Source of the DNA: Glycomyces sp. L485 | Lineage (GTDB): Bacteria > Actinomycetota > Actinomycetes > Mycobacteriales > Micromonosporaceae | NCBI RefSeq assembly: GCF_022548875.1 | Contig: NZ_JAKZEW010000010.1 | Coordinates: forward strand, 42,808-106,807 | Direction: 5' to 3' | DNA length: 64,000 nt | Shown: positions 9,076 through 18,210 of the stretch, in pieces | Layout of the letters: every line of letters begins with the position of its first letter | Position numbering within the stretch: the stretch's first letter is position 1 | The notes under the pieces: generated by a model | Database searches by the model: none | What the model was told of the DNA's origin: nothing | Seen by the model: only the letters and a program-made list of their open reading frames with translations | Made by a program: the position numbers and the translations under genes

Positions 9076-10829
9076 GCCGCGACCTCCACTTCCGCGCGTC
9101 GACGCCGCGGGCGCCCCAAGTTCGATGTGGACACCGCCAGTCCGGCCAGCAGCGCCAAGGCCACGGCCGGTGCCAGCGCCGCCGCGGGTGCCCGCTCGAC
9201 GTAGGCGCGGGACTCCTCCAGCAGCAGCCCCCATTCGGGCGTCGGAGGCTGGGTGCCAAGGCCCAGGAAACCAAGCGACGCCAGCGCCAGGGCGATGCCG
9301 GGCAGCCGCAGCACCGCGTGGCGTCCCAGCGGCCCGGCGACTTCGGGAAGGACGTGGCGGGTCCAGATCCACGCGGGCGTCGCCCCCAGGGCCCGCTGCG
9401 CGTTCAGGTGTGCGGCGGCCCGTGACTCCGCGACCAGCGCCGAGGCGTGGGTGGTCAGTGCCGGCCACGACACCAGCAGTACCGCGACGGCCGCGCCGGC
9501 CGTCCCCGGGCCCATGACGGCAGCGACGAGGATGCCGGTCAGGACCGGAGGCAGGGCGTTGAACACCTCGGCGGTCCCGGTCGCGAAAGAAGGCCAGAAT
9601 CCCAGGACGATCGCCCACACGTAGCTGACCGCGCAGATGACCGCCGCCACGCCGACGGTCGTGGTCGCGCCGTGGCCGATGCGGGCCAGGACGTCCCGGC
9701 CGAGCGAGTCCGTTCCGAGCGGGTGGTCCCACGAGGGCTCGAGCAGACGGGCGGCGGTGTCGACGGTGAGCGGGTCGCGCAGCAGGCCCCAGCCGATGAT
9801 TGTCGCCAGGACCACCGTGAGCGCGAACGGGACGACCAGCTGGCGCCGGGTGGCCGGGGCCAGTCGCGGAGCGGGCAGGGACAGCGCCGCGTCGCGCAGG
9901 CCGGTCCCGAGCATCCTGCGCCGCGCCAGATGCGTGAGCGCTCCCGCCGCCAGACCGAGAGCGAGCAGCACGAGCACGCAGCCCTGCAGCATCGGCAGGT
10001 CCTGCGCTTTCGCCGCTCCGAGAGCCGAGCGGCCGAGGCCGGGGATCGCGAAGATCGCCTCGACCGCCACAGAACCTCCGGTCAGCAGCACGACGGTCAG
10101 TCCGAGCTGGGGCAGCACCGACGGTAGCGCGCGACGCAGCACCCCGAGGGCGATCCGCGCCTCGGACACGCCCGAGGCCCGCCACAGGGCGACCCAGCGT
10201 TCGGTGAAGGCCGCCGGGAGTGCGTCGCCGACCAGCCGCCCGAGCAGCCCGCCCGCGGGCAGCCCGAGCGCGAACGCCGGCAGCACCAGGTGCCGGGGTC
10301 CGGACCAGCCCGAGGTCGGCAGCCAGCCGAGCCACACGCCGAAGGCGATCAGGCCGACCGTGGCCAGCAGGAATTCGGGCATGGCGGTGAAGACCGCTCC
10401 GACCGCCCCGCCGGGACGGCGTTCGCCGAGGATGCCGCGCGCGCCGCGGATCAGGGTGGGGGCGCACAGGGCGGTCGCGGTCACCAGCGCGACCGCCAGT
10501 GCGCACGCCATGAGCAGCAGCGACACACCGAGTCCGGACAGGACGTCCGGCAGCACCGGTGTGCCGGAGACCCACGAGGTGCCCCAGTCGCCGTGGACCA
10601 GGCCGGAGGCCCAGTCCACGAGCAGCCTGACCGGTCCGGCGTCGAGCCCGAGGTCGGCGCGGATCGCCGCGAGCGCTTCGGGCGTCGGTTCCTGCTCGGC
10701 GTAGCGGGCGCGGAGCACCGACAGCGCCGGGTCCTGCCGCGACATCCACGGCAGCAGCCCGACCACCGCAAGCAGCACCAGCAGCGTCCCGACGCGGACG
10801 AGTGCGGCCTTCACCTCGGGGCCCCGCAT
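9072..10829 (-). CDS. Fused ABC permease, peptide/nickel family (DppB-DppC in one chain)
   Basis: A 585-residue inner-membrane protein that combines both channel subunits. The N-terminal half is DppB-like (periplasmic LLVDWASGLVHGDWGTSW, then a membrane domain with an AIPGLGRSALG loop near residue 260). The C-terminal half begins after an arginine-rich linker (about 305-330) and is DppC-like, with HPLGTDSLGRDVLARI near 390 and the EAA loop around LGATPAWIWTRHVLPE. The start at 10829 lies 1 bp after the stop of the binding-protein gene. Fusion of both permeases and both ATPases in one operon is unusual. Confidence 0.9.
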   Translation of the reverse strand: MRGPEVKAALVRVGTLLVLLAVVGLLPWMSRQDPALSVLRARYAEQEPTPEALAAIRADLGLDAGPVRLLVDWASGLVHGDWGTSWVSGTPVLPDVLSGLGVSLLLMACALAVALVTATALCAPTLIRGARGILGERRPGGAVGAVFTAMPEFLLATVGLIAFGVWLGWLPTSGWSGPRHLVLPAFALGLPAGGLLGRLVGDALPAAFTERWVALWRASGVSEARIALGVLRRALPSVLPQLGLTVVLLTGGSVAVEAIFAIPGLGRSALGAAKAQDLPMLQGCVLVLLALGLAAGALTHLARRRMLGTGLRDAALSLPAPRLAPATRRQLVVPFALTVVLATIIGWGLLRDPLTVDTAARLLEPSWDHPLGTDSLGRDVLARIGHGATTTVGVAAVICAVSYVWAIVLGFWPSFATGTAEVFNALPPVLTGILVAAVMGPGTAGAAVAVLLVSWPALTTHASALVAESRAAAHLNAQRALGATPAWIWTRHVLPEVAGPLGRHAVLRLPGIALALASLGFLGLGTQPPTPEWGLLLEESRAYVERAPAAALAPAVALALLAGLAVSTSNLGRPRRRRAEVEVAA

Positions 10830-10830
10830 C

Positions 10831-12306
10831 TCAGGCGATCCGGGTCTCGGCGGTCACCAGTTCGCGTTCGCGGGGGTCCTTGGCCGAGCCGACGACGTTG
10901 GTCGCGTCGCCTTGGATGACCCGCTCGTGGAGCAGCGGGACGGCGCCGTCGGTGTTGAGGATCGCGGTCTCGGCTTCCAGGACCGCCGCGCGGCGCTCGT
11001 CGCCGGTCGGCGTGGCCGCCGCGACTCGCAGCGCTTCGTCGACGGTGTCGTCGGCGAGCTGGGCGATGTTGAACGAGCCGTCCGAGGCGAAGTCGGAGTA
11101 CATGTACGCGACCGGGTCGCCGGAGTCGAGGACCGTCGCCCGCGACAGGATGAAGGCGTCGAAGGCGCCGCCGAGCGCGTCCGATTCGATGTTGGCGTAC
11201 TCGCGGATGTCGAGCTCGACGGTGAATCCGGCGTCTTCGAGCTGCTGCTGGAGGACCTGAGCGACCTCGGGGAGTTCGGCGCGGTCGGTGAACGTGCCGA
11301 TGGTGATCGCGGTGCCGTCGGCGGGCCCGGCGTCGGCGGGCTCGGTGCGTCCGGCGCGCCGCTCGGCCCAAGGGATGGCAGGGCCGAGGAGGCCCTCGGC
11401 GAGGTCGGCGCGGCCCTCATAGACGCCGTCGACCAGTTCCTGTGCGTCGATCGCTTCGCGGGCGGCGGCGCGCAGGGCCGGGTCGGCGAACGGGCCGGAC
11501 TCGCAATTGAGGTAGAAGGTGCAGGTGCGCGGCATCGGCACCTCGGTGATCTGGTCCTCGTCGAGCAGGCCCGCCTGGGAGACGGGGACGGCCTCGACGA
11601 TGTCGGACTCGCCGGAGCGTAGCCGGCCGGCGCGGGCGGTGCCGTCGGGCACGAAGACGACGTTGATGCCGGCGGCGGCGACCTCGCCGCCCCACCACTC
11701 GTCGTTGCGGTCCAGCGAAGCCGACGTGGTGCCGTTGACGGCGGTGAGTACGAACGCGCCGGTCCCCGCACCGACCGGGTCGACCACGTCGCCCTCGTAG
11801 GCCTTCGCGGCGAGGATCGACAGCTGCGGGGACGACAGGCGCTCGGGCATGATCGGGTCGGGCTCGGCGCTGCTGACGGTGACCGTGTTCCCTTCGGCGA
11901 CAACAGTGAGGTCGATGCCGTCGAGGATCCGCGGCTTGGGGGCGGCCTGGGAGGCGACGGTCAGGGAGTTCACGACGGTCTCGGCGGTGAGGCCGGTGCC
12001 GTCGTGGAACTTCACGCCCTCCCGGATGGTGAAGGTCCAGCCGGTGCCGTCCTGCGTCCAGTCCGTGGCGAGAGCGGGCAGCGCGGTGCCGTCGCCGTCC
12101 AACACCACGAGCGTCTCGGCGGTGGACCACCGCGAGAGCTTGAAGGCGTCGTCCGACAGCGGCGTCAGGCCCGAGCGGGGCGGCTGCATCATCGCGATGC
12201 GGACGCGGCCGTCGGAGTCCTCGGCCTCGGCGGCGAAGCAGGCCGCGACGGCGCCTGCGGGCAGGACGGCGGCGGCGCTGATCAAGGATCGGCGAGTGAC
12301 AGACAT
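10831..12306 (-). CDS. Extracytoplasmic solute-binding protein, family 5 (peptide/nickel type), likely zinc-regulated
   Basis: A 491-residue binding protein for the fused transporter. The ATG at 12306 has AGGAG 8 bases upstream; an open extension to 12342 is less likely. The N-terminus MSVTRRSLISAAAVLPAG with AVAAC is a lipoprotein signal, so the protein is membrane-tethered. Family-5 features follow: a WSTAETLV segment, LATDW and the WTFTIREGVKFHDGTGLTAE block near residue 85. The ligand may be a metal chelate or peptide. The Zur-like operator 50 bp upstream argues for a zinc complex. Confidence 0.9.
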   Translation of the reverse strand: MSVTRRSLISAAAVLPAGAVAACFAAEAEDSDGRVRIAMMQPPRSGLTPLSDDAFKLSRWSTAETLVVLDGDGTALPALATDWTQDGTGWTFTIREGVKFHDGTGLTAETVVNSLTVASQAAPKPRILDGIDLTVVAEGNTVTVSSAEPDPIMPERLSSPQLSILAAKAYEGDVVDPVGAGTGAFVLTAVNGTTSASLDRNDEWWGGEVAAAGINVVFVPDGTARAGRLRSGESDIVEAVPVSQAGLLDEDQITEVPMPRTCTFYLNCESGPFADPALRAAAREAIDAQELVDGVYEGRADLAEGLLGPAIPWAERRAGRTEPADAGPADGTAITIGTFTDRAELPEVAQVLQQQLEDAGFTVELDIREYANIESDALGGAFDAFILSRATVLDSGDPVAYMYSDFASDGSFNIAQLADDTVDEALRVAAATPTGDERRAAVLEAETAILNTDGAVPLLHERVIQGDATNVVGSAKDPRERELVTAETRIA

Positions 12307-12355
12307 GGCGAAGCTCCTGGGGACGGGCGGGGCGTGCGTCACGGGAGCCTAGCGA

Positions 12356-12374
12356 AATGAAAACCGTATTCATT
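12356..12374. promoter_or_regulatory. Zur-like zinc operator
   Basis: The 19-mer AATGAAAACCGTATTCATT is a dyad with arms AATGAA and TTCATT and only three central mismatches. It resembles the actinobacterial Zur consensus (TGAAAAtgatTTTCA core). It lies 50 bp upstream of the binding-protein start, where a repressor would block a promoter. The match is by eye against a remembered consensus. Confidence 0.6.
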
Positions 12375-12500
12375 AAGAACCGCTGTGCGAGATGCCTCTG
12401 GTCACATCCGGTCCCACTAGGGAATCTCCCTGTCATCGAGGTGCGGGTCACATACGCTTGACATTCGTCCGCGCGCCCGACGGAGCCACTCAAGGAAGCG

Positions 12501-13022
12501 GTGAGGCAGATGAGCCTGACGCACCACGAATTCTGGACCCTCGTCCACGGCATGGTCCTCGGAGCGCTCTTCCTACTCGGCTTCGCAGGAGGCCTCGAAG
12601 GCCTGTGGGCCCTGCGCCCCCACCAGATGACCTCGGCCGGCATCCGCGCCCGGGTCCTTCGGCTCAAAATCGGCACGACAGCGATGGCCGTGGCCGCCTG
12701 GGGGACCGTCATCACCGGCACCTGGATCGTCTACCCCTGGTACCGCGAGGACGTCCCCGACAGCCCGCGGTCGACACTCCTGGCCGACCCGGCGACCGCG
12801 GAGTGGCACCACTTCGGCATGGAGTGGAAGGAGCACATCGCCTGGATGAGCCCGCTGCTCGCGACCTTGGTGGCATTCATCGTCTTCTACTACGGGGCCG
12901 GGCTCGTACTGCACGACCGGCTGCGGAAGACCACCCTGGGGCTGTTCACTCTCGCGTTCGGGGTCGCCGCGATCGCCGGTGCCTTCGGTGCGCTGATCAC
13001 CAAGACCGCTCCGCTCATCTAG
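12501..13022 (+). CDS. Four-helix membrane protein with conserved-looking histidines, function unknown
   Basis: A 173-residue membrane protein with four hydrophobic segments (about 12-32, 54-72, 112-132, 144-165). Histidines sit at membrane edges: THHEFWTLVHG before helix 1, EWHHFGMEWKEHIAWM before helix 3. That pattern is seen in small heme-binding or oxidase-associated proteins, but I do not recognise the family. The start could be GTG 12501 or ATG 12510. It is followed after 12 bp by a second small membrane protein, so the pair probably works together. Confidence 0.75.
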   Translation: MRQMSLTHHEFWTLVHGMVLGALFLLGFAGGLEGLWALRPHQMTSAGIRARVLRLKIGTTAMAVAAWGTVITGTWIVYPWYREDVPDSPRSTLLADPATAEWHHFGMEWKEHIAWMSPLLATLVAFIVFYYGAGLVLHDRLRKTTLGLFTLAFGVAAIAGAFGALITKTAPLI

Positions 13023-13034
13023 GAGGGAAGCACC

Positions 13035-13400
13035 ATGGCAATGAACCCGGACACCGGCCCGGCCGCCGAACTCGGCGGCTACATCGACAAGCCCGAAGGC
13101 CCCATCACGGCCGCGATCCTCGCCGTCGGCATCGGCTGCTTCGCGCTGGGCCTGCTGACCACGCTGGCGGAGGCTAACGAAGGTGTCAAGGAGTTCCTCA
13201 ACTTCTACGACCCGGTCGGCCCGCTCTCGGGCAAGACCACCTGGGCCGTCGCGATCTGGCTGCTCACCTGGATCGTCCTGCACCTGGTCTATCGCCGCAA
13301 GAAGACCGAGTCACGCAAGGAACTGGCCGTCTCGCTCGTCCTGATCGCATTCGGCCTCTTGGGAACCTTCCCGATCTTCTTCCAAGCCTTCGCCGGATAG
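13035..13400 (+). CDS. Small membrane protein paired with the preceding gene, function unknown
   Basis: A 121-residue protein with an acidic, glycine-rich N-terminus (about 1-24) and three membrane segments (about 27-45, 71-87, 97-117). GGAGGGAAGCACC precedes the ATG, a strong ribosome site. An extracytoplasmic or cytoplasmic loop NEGVKEFLNFYDPVGPLSGK separates the first two segments. The two genes form an operon that converges on rnpB. I cannot assign a function. Confidence 0.75.
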   Translation: MAMNPDTGPAAELGGYIDKPEGPITAAILAVGIGCFALGLLTTLAEANEGVKEFLNFYDPVGPLSGKTTWAVAIWLLTWIVLHLVYRRKKTESRKELAVSLVLIAFGLLGTFPIFFQAFAG

Positions 13401-13410
13401 CGGACCGAAG

Positions 13411-13803
13411 GTGGGACGAGTCGGCCGGTACGCCGGATTCTGTCGTTGAGCGGCCATCCATCTAGGCGCGCCGTCGCCGACGCGCTCGAGCGGTCTACCC
13501 GCGAAGGCACCCCTTGGGGGTTCGGGCGGGCCGCCCTCGATCCTCCGCGCAGAGCCTCGCGGCTCCTCTTGACCTTGCTCCGGGTGGGGTTTACCTAGCC
13601 GCCGCCGTCACCGGCGGCGCTGGTGGTCTCTTACACCACCGTTTCACCCTTACCGGCCGAAGCCGGCGGTCTGCTTTCTGTGGCACTGTCCCGCGGGTCA
13701 CCCCGGGTTGCCGTTGGCAACCACCCTGCCCTTTGGAGTCCGGACGTTCCTCGCCAGTGACGGGCTCCGTCACTGCCGCGACCGCCTGGCCGACTCGTCC
13801 CAG
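13411..13803 (-). ncRNA. rnpB: RNase P RNA (class A)
   Basis: Read on the minus strand, the ends GGGACGAGTCGGCC (13801 downward) and GGCCGACTCGTCCC (to 13413) pair as helix P1. Between them are the universally conserved GAGGAACGTCCGGACTCC block, an ACAGAAA segment with GGTAAGGGTGAAA, the GTAAACCCCACCCGGAGC element and the 3' AGATGGATGGCCGC and ACAGAATCCGGC parts. This gives a complete, roughly 390-nt catalytic RNA that processes tRNA 5' ends. Reading frames drawn across this stretch are spurious. Exact ends are estimated to within a few bases. Confidence 0.96.
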
Positions 13804-13829
13804 CGCTCAAGGTTACGCTGTCGAGCGCC

Positions 13830-14582
13830 ATGATGCTGCTCCAGGTCACCGGATTGCTGCTCGCCGGACTCGTCGCCGGCGGGCTCAACGCCGTCGCCGG
13901 AGGCGGGTCCCTGATCACCTACCCGACACTCCTCGCCGTCGGCGTCCCACCCCTTTACGCGAACGCCACCAACGGCATCGCCGTCGCGCCCGCCTACGCC
14001 GCGGCCGCATTCGGATCCCGCGACAACCTCAGCGGCCAGCGCCGGCGCGCGCTCACGCTGATCCCCACCGCCTTCGTCGCGGCGATCTGCGGCACGATCC
14101 TGCTGCTCAACACCTCCCACGCCGTCTTCGAAAACCTCGTCCCGTTCCTGGTCCTGGCCGCCACACTCCTCATGGCCGTCGGCCCCTGGGTCAATCGCAA
14201 GGTCACCGCCCTCAACGGAGGCCGTGCCCTCCACCCGGTCGCCCTGCACATCGGCGTCGGCCTCGGCTGCCTCTACGGCGCCTACTTCAACGCCGCGCTC
14301 GGCCTGGTCCTCCTGGCCGTCATCGCCATGAGCCTCACCGAGAGCCTCGCCCGCATCGGCGCCCTGAAGAACTTCTGCACCTTCATCGTCGGCGTGGTGA
14401 CCGTCGTCGTCTACGGCCTCTTCGCCGACGTCGCGTGGTGGGCCATCGGCGTCCTGATCCCGGCCACGTTCATCGGCGGCTACGTCGGCGCCCGCGTCTT
14501 CCAGCACCTCCCCGAACGTCCGCTGCGGATCGGCATCATCGTCTACGGCGTGGTCCTGAGCGCCATTCTCCTGGTGAGGTGA
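13830..14582 (+). CDS. Sulfite exporter TauE/SafE family (TSUP) permease
   Basis: A 250-residue integral membrane protein with about seven hydrophobic segments and two half-repeats. The family motif is near the N-terminus (GLNAVAGGGSLITYPTLL, about 19-36), followed by ANATNGIAVAPAY. The second half has GLGCLYGAYFNAALGLVLL and ALKNFCTFIVG. Family members export small organic or sulfur anions; the substrate here is unknown. The start lies 27 bp from the 5' end of the divergent rnpB, so both promoters share that space or overlap the genes. Confidence 0.88.
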   Translation: MMLLQVTGLLLAGLVAGGLNAVAGGGSLITYPTLLAVGVPPLYANATNGIAVAPAYAAAAFGSRDNLSGQRRRALTLIPTAFVAAICGTILLLNTSHAVFENLVPFLVLAATLLMAVGPWVNRKVTALNGGRALHPVALHIGVGLGCLYGAYFNAALGLVLLAVIAMSLTESLARIGALKNFCTFIVGVVTVVVYGLFADVAWWAIGVLIPATFIGGYVGARVFQHLPERPLRIGIIVYGVVLSAILLVR

Positions 14583-14614
14583 CGCCCGGCATTCGCACGG
14601 GGAACAATAGGTCC

Positions 14615-16393
14615 ATGCCGACGCTCCGTATCGCACTCGCCCAGGACAACCCGACCGTAGGCGACCTCGACGCCAACGCCGAACTCATCCGGCGCGCCGC
14701 CACCGCCGCCACCGAGGCCGGCGCGCACCTCCTCGCCACCGGCGAGCAGGCCCTGACCGGCTATCCAGTCGAGGACCTCGCACTGCGCCGGTCCTTCGTG
14801 GACGCCAGCCGCGCCCGCCTCGAACGCCTCGCCGCCGAGCTCGCCGAGGACGGCAACGGCGGCCTCCCGGTCGCCGTCGGCTACCTCGACGCCGACGGGC
14901 CGCTCGGCAATCCCCATGGACACGGCATCCGCAATGCGCTGGCGCTCCTTCAGGACGGCAAGGTCCTGTTCCGCTACTACAAGCACCATCTTCCGAACTA
15001 CGGTGTCTTCGACGAGGACCGGTACTTTGTTTCGGGTCACGAACTGCACCTCGCCCGCATCCAAGGCGTCGATGTGGCCTTCACCATCTGCGAGGACCTC
15101 TGGCAGGAGGGCGTGCCGTTCACCGCCGCGGAAGAGGCCGAGGCCGGCCTGGTCGTCAACATCAACGCCTCCCCGTACGAGCAGGGCAAACAGGATCAGC
15201 GCCGCGAGCTGTTGTTCCGCCGCGCCTCAGAGATCCGCACGCCGATCGCCTACGTCAACATCGTCGGCGGACAGGACGACCTGGTCTTCGACGGCGGTTC
15301 GATGGTCGTCGACTCGAACTTCGAGGTGATCGCCAGCGCACGCCGCTTCGAAAGCGAGCTGCTCCTCGCCGACCTCCACCTGCCGCCCGCCGGTGGGCTC
15401 GTCGACGTCGCCAACCAGTCGTCGACGACGATGAGCATCGCCCGCCACGTCATCTCGGAAGCGGCCCCGGAGCCGAAGGACCGAATCGAGCCGACCTTCG
15501 CCCCCGACCTCGGCCACCACGAGGAGGTCTGGGAGGCCCTGCGGCTCGGCCTGGCCGACTACGTCCGCAAGAACGGCTTCAAGTCGGTCCTGCTGGGCCT
15601 GTCCGGCGGCATCGACTCGGCCGTCACCGCCGTCCTCGCCCGCGACGCGATCGGACCCGAGAACGTCTGGACCGTCGCCAACCCCAGCCAGTTCTCTTCG
15701 CGGCACTCCGTCGACGACGCCGCCGATCTGGCCGAACGCTGCGGCATCCACCACCTGGTCGAGCCGATCCAGCCAATCGTCGACGCCTACCTGACCCAGA
15801 TGTCCCTCTCGGGGCTCGCCCTGGAGAACCTCCAGGCGCGCGTGCGGGGCGTCATCTGGATGTCGCTGTCGAACCAGCACGGCCACCTCGTGCTCGCCGC
15901 GGGCAACAAGAGCGAGTACGCCGTGGGCTACTCGACGCTCTACGGCGACTCCTGCGGCGGCTTCGCGCCGATCAAGGACGTCCCCAAGACCCTCGTCTAC
16001 GAGCTGGCGACCTGGCGCAACGAACATGCTCGGCACAACCGCGAGATCGAGCCGATCCCCGAAAACATCATCCTCAAGCCGCCGAGCGCCGAACTGCGCC
16101 CCGACCAGCGAGACTCCGACTCGCTGCCGGAGTACGCCCTGCTCGACCCGATGCTGCTCGCATACGTCGACGGGGACGCCGGCCGCGAGGAGCTCATCGC
16201 CCAGGGCTACCCGGCCGACCTGGTCGGGCGCATCGCGGGCCTCGTGGACGGCGCGGAGTACAAGCGCCGCCAGTCCGCGCCGGGCACCAAGATCTCCAGG
16301 AAGTCCTTCGGCCGCGACCGGCGTCTGCCGATCACCAACCACTTCCGGGGGAGGGGCACGGGGAGTTTGTCACACGACTCGCTCGCCGAGTGA
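14615..16393 (+). CDS. nadE: Glutamine-dependent NAD+ synthetase
   Basis: A 592-residue two-domain enzyme that makes NAD+ from deamido-NAD+, ATP and glutamine. The N-terminal nitrilase-type glutaminase has Glu in ATGEQALTGYP (about 44), Lys in YYKHHLPNYGVFDE and Cys in FTICEDLW. The C-terminal ATP-pyrophosphatase domain has GLSGGIDSAV near residue 330, then AAGNKSEYAVGYSTLYGD. The frame is open upstream through rnpB and the TSUP gene, but the ATG at 14615 (MPTLRIALAQ) is the family start. Length is normal for the bacterial two-domain form. Confidence 0.95.
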   Translation: MPTLRIALAQDNPTVGDLDANAELIRRAATAATEAGAHLLATGEQALTGYPVEDLALRRSFVDASRARLERLAAELAEDGNGGLPVAVGYLDADGPLGNPHGHGIRNALALLQDGKVLFRYYKHHLPNYGVFDEDRYFVSGHELHLARIQGVDVAFTICEDLWQEGVPFTAAEEAEAGLVVNINASPYEQGKQDQRRELLFRRASEIRTPIAYVNIVGGQDDLVFDGGSMVVDSNFEVIASARRFESELLLADLHLPPAGGLVDVANQSSTTMSIARHVISEAAPEPKDRIEPTFAPDLGHHEEVWEALRLGLADYVRKNGFKSVLLGLSGGIDSAVTAVLARDAIGPENVWTVANPSQFSSRHSVDDAADLAERCGIHHLVEPIQPIVDAYLTQMSLSGLALENLQARVRGVIWMSLSNQHGHLVLAAGNKSEYAVGYSTLYGDSCGGFAPIKDVPKTLVYELATWRNEHARHNREIEPIPENIILKPPSAELRPDQRDSDSLPEYALLDPMLLAYVDGDAGREELIAQGYPADLVGRIAGLVDGAEYKRRQSAPGTKISRKSFGRDRRLPITNHFRGRGTGSLSHDSLAE

Positions 16394-16476
16394 CACGGAC
16401 ATCGATGAGCGTTAGTCTCGTCTGGTAATGACCCGGGGACCGGCGAAGGTCGGCCACGAGGAGATCCAGGAGCACG

Positions 16477-17331
16477 ATGATGCCTCAATCGAAGTCCTCA
16501 GACGAGATCCCGAGCCTTTACGGGCCGGGCAGGACCGTCAAGCGAGTCAGGGCGCGCCACCTCGTCGAAGCCAAGGAGCACGGCGAGAAGTGGGCGATGC
16601 TCACCTCCTACGACACCTACACCGCGTCGTTGTTCGACGAGGCCGGGATCCCCGCCCTCCTCGTCGGCGACTCGGCCGCGAACAACGTGTACGGCTACGA
16701 GACGACCATTCCCGTCACCGTGGACGAGCTCGTCCCCCTGGTCGCGGCGGTCGCCCGTTCCACCCACCGGTGCCTGGTCGTCGCCGACATGCCATTCGGG
16801 TCATATGAGGCCGGACCGGCCCAGGCTCTGGAGACCGCCGTCCGGTTCATGAAGGCCGGCGCGCACGCCGTCAAACTCGAGGGCGGGCGCCGCATGGCCG
16901 CCCAGATCCGGGCACTGGTCGACGCCGGCATCCCGGTGATGGGCCACGTCGGCTTCACCCCGCAGAGCGAGCACGCCGTGGGAGGCTACCGCGTGCAGGG
17001 CCGCGACGCCCAGGCCGCCGAGGTCGAGGCCGACGCGCACGCCGTCGCCGAGGCAGGGGCATTCGCCGTGGTCCTGGAGATGGTGACCGCACCGGTCGCC
17101 GCCGAGATCACCAAGCAGCTGGCGATCCCGACCGTGGGCATCGGGGCCGGACCCGGCACGGACGCTCAGGTCCTGGTGTGGCAGGACATGGCCGGGATGC
17201 GCCGGGGCCGCGCGCCCCGCTTCGTCAAGCGCTACGCCGAGGTCGCCGACGTCCTCCAGGACGCGGCCAAGGCCTTCGCCGACGACGTGCGGGCGGGGTC
17301 GTTCCCGGCCCGCGAGCACAGTTTCGAATAG
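16477..17331 (+). CDS. panB: 3-methyl-2-oxobutanoate hydroxymethyltransferase (ketopantoate hydroxymethyltransferase)
   Basis: A 284-residue enzyme of pantothenate/CoA biosynthesis that transfers a hydroxymethyl group from methylene-tetrahydrofolate to alpha-ketoisovalerate. Visible family blocks are [32 protein letters not shown] with the metal Asp, [11 protein letters not shown] with the second metal Asp, [25 protein letters not shown] (about residues 125-150), the catalytic Glu in [13 protein letters not shown], and [37 protein letters not shown] precedes the ATG. A hairpin (17349-17370) follows. Confidence 0.95.
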   Translation: MMPQSKSSDEIPSLYGPGRTVKRVRARHLVEAKEHGEKWAMLTSYDTYTASLFDEAGIPALLVGDSAANNVYGYETTIPVTVDELVPLVAAVARSTHRCLVVADMPFGSYEAGPAQALETAVRFMKAGAHAVKLEGGRRMAAQIRALVDAGIPVMGHVGFTPQSEHAVGGYRVQGRDAQAAEVEADAHAVAEAGAFAVVLEMVTAPVAAEITKQLAIPTVGIGAGPGTDAQVLVWQDMAGMRRGRAPRFVKRYAEVADVLQDAAKAFADDVRAGSFPAREHSFE

Positions 17332-17348
17332 ATTCACGTGAGTGTCGT

Positions 17349-17370
17349 CGCCTCCCCTTCGTGGGAGGCG
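17349..17370 (+). terminator. Hairpin after panB
   Basis: An 8-bp perfect stem (17349-17356 with 17363-17370) has a CTTCGT loop, 17 bp after the panB stop. There is no U-tract. Its position favours the GTG at 17395 as the start of the next gene. Confidence 0.55.
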
Positions 17371-17394
17371 GCGATGCGCGTAGGGTGTGCGCAC

Positions 17395-18084
17395 GTGACT
17401 TCTGACGCGATCCTGCTCTTCGACTTCGACGGCACCGTCTGCCTCGGCGACGAGCCGGCCTACGACTACGCCCGCCGTGTCGCCGCCGTTCTCCACATCG
17501 AGGACGAGCGCGATCTCCTCGCCGCCCACGCCGCGTTCTGCAAGGGCAAGCCCACCACGGCGTCCACCTTCGACGCCCTCGACCCGTACAACGCCGTCCG
17601 CCGCCTCGCCGCGGACTACGGGATCGAGGAGGAGATCCGCGCCGAGGCCTACTCGGCCGCGCGTGCGGGGATGGCCGCCGGGAAGTTCCTGCTGCGCTCC
17701 CCTGAGGGTCTGCGCGAACTCATCTGGAGCCTGCCCCGCGGCGTCGAGACCGTCCTGGTCTCGAACGCGCCGCTGGACGGCCTGGACTCGATCCTCGCGC
17801 AGATCAAGCTGGAGGGCCTGTTCGACGAAGTCATCGGCGACGCGGACAAGCCCGACGGCCTCGGCCCGGTCCTCGACCGCCTGCTGGACGGTCGCGACCC
17901 GTCCTCGCTGCTGAGCATCGGCGACATCCCGCGCAACGACCTGGCTCCCGCCGTCGAACGCGGTTGCGCGACCGCTTATATCGACCGTTTCGGGCGTCCC
18001 TGGCCCGAGGCCGACGCCTCGGGTGCGTCCATCGACGAGCTCTACCCGTTCATCCACCGCTGGACCGCCGAGCGCGTCGCCTGA
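17395..18084 (+). CDS. HAD-superfamily hydrolase
   Basis: A 229-residue soluble phosphatase-like protein. HAD motif I is LLFDFDGTVC at the very N-terminus, motif II VLVSNAP about residue 119, the Lys near DADKPDG, and motif IV SIGDIPRND. An earlier in-frame GTG (17338) would put the panB hairpin inside the gene and adds non-family residues, so GTG 17395 is chosen. No Shine-Dalgarno is seen, but TAGGGT ends 8 bases before it, so the mRNA may be leaderless. The substrate is unknown. Confidence 0.85.
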   Translation: MTSDAILLFDFDGTVCLGDEPAYDYARRVAAVLHIEDERDLLAAHAAFCKGKPTTASTFDALDPYNAVRRLAADYGIEEEIRAEAYSAARAGMAAGKFLLRSPEGLRELIWSLPRGVETVLVSNAPLDGLDSILAQIKLEGLFDEVIGDADKPDGLGPVLDRLLDGRDPSSLLSIGDIPRNDLAPAVERGCATAYIDRFGRPWPEADASGASIDELYPFIHRWTAERVA

Positions 18085-18165
18085 GAGTCCGTGCGCCGCT
18101 AGGGAAAACGAAATCTCTCGGATCGTGGGCCGAATTTGTCGCCGGGGCGACTTAAGCTGAATGGG

Positions 18166-18198
18166 CGCCCTGAGCCGACCGATCCCCGGCTCAGGGCG
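18166..18198. terminator. Convergent terminator between the HAD and MOSC genes
   Basis: A perfect 12-bp stem (18166-18177 with 18187-18198) with a 9-nt loop sits in the gap between two converging genes, close to the MOSC stop. It can act in both directions. Confidence 0.75.
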
Positions 18199-18210
18199 TT
18201 CCCGGGCGCC

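Noticed and set aside
13411..13803. Reading frames across this stretch on both strands, including an open frame leading into nadE
   Set aside because: The sequence is RNase P RNA with paired ends and conserved core; the open frames are accidental in GC-rich DNA.
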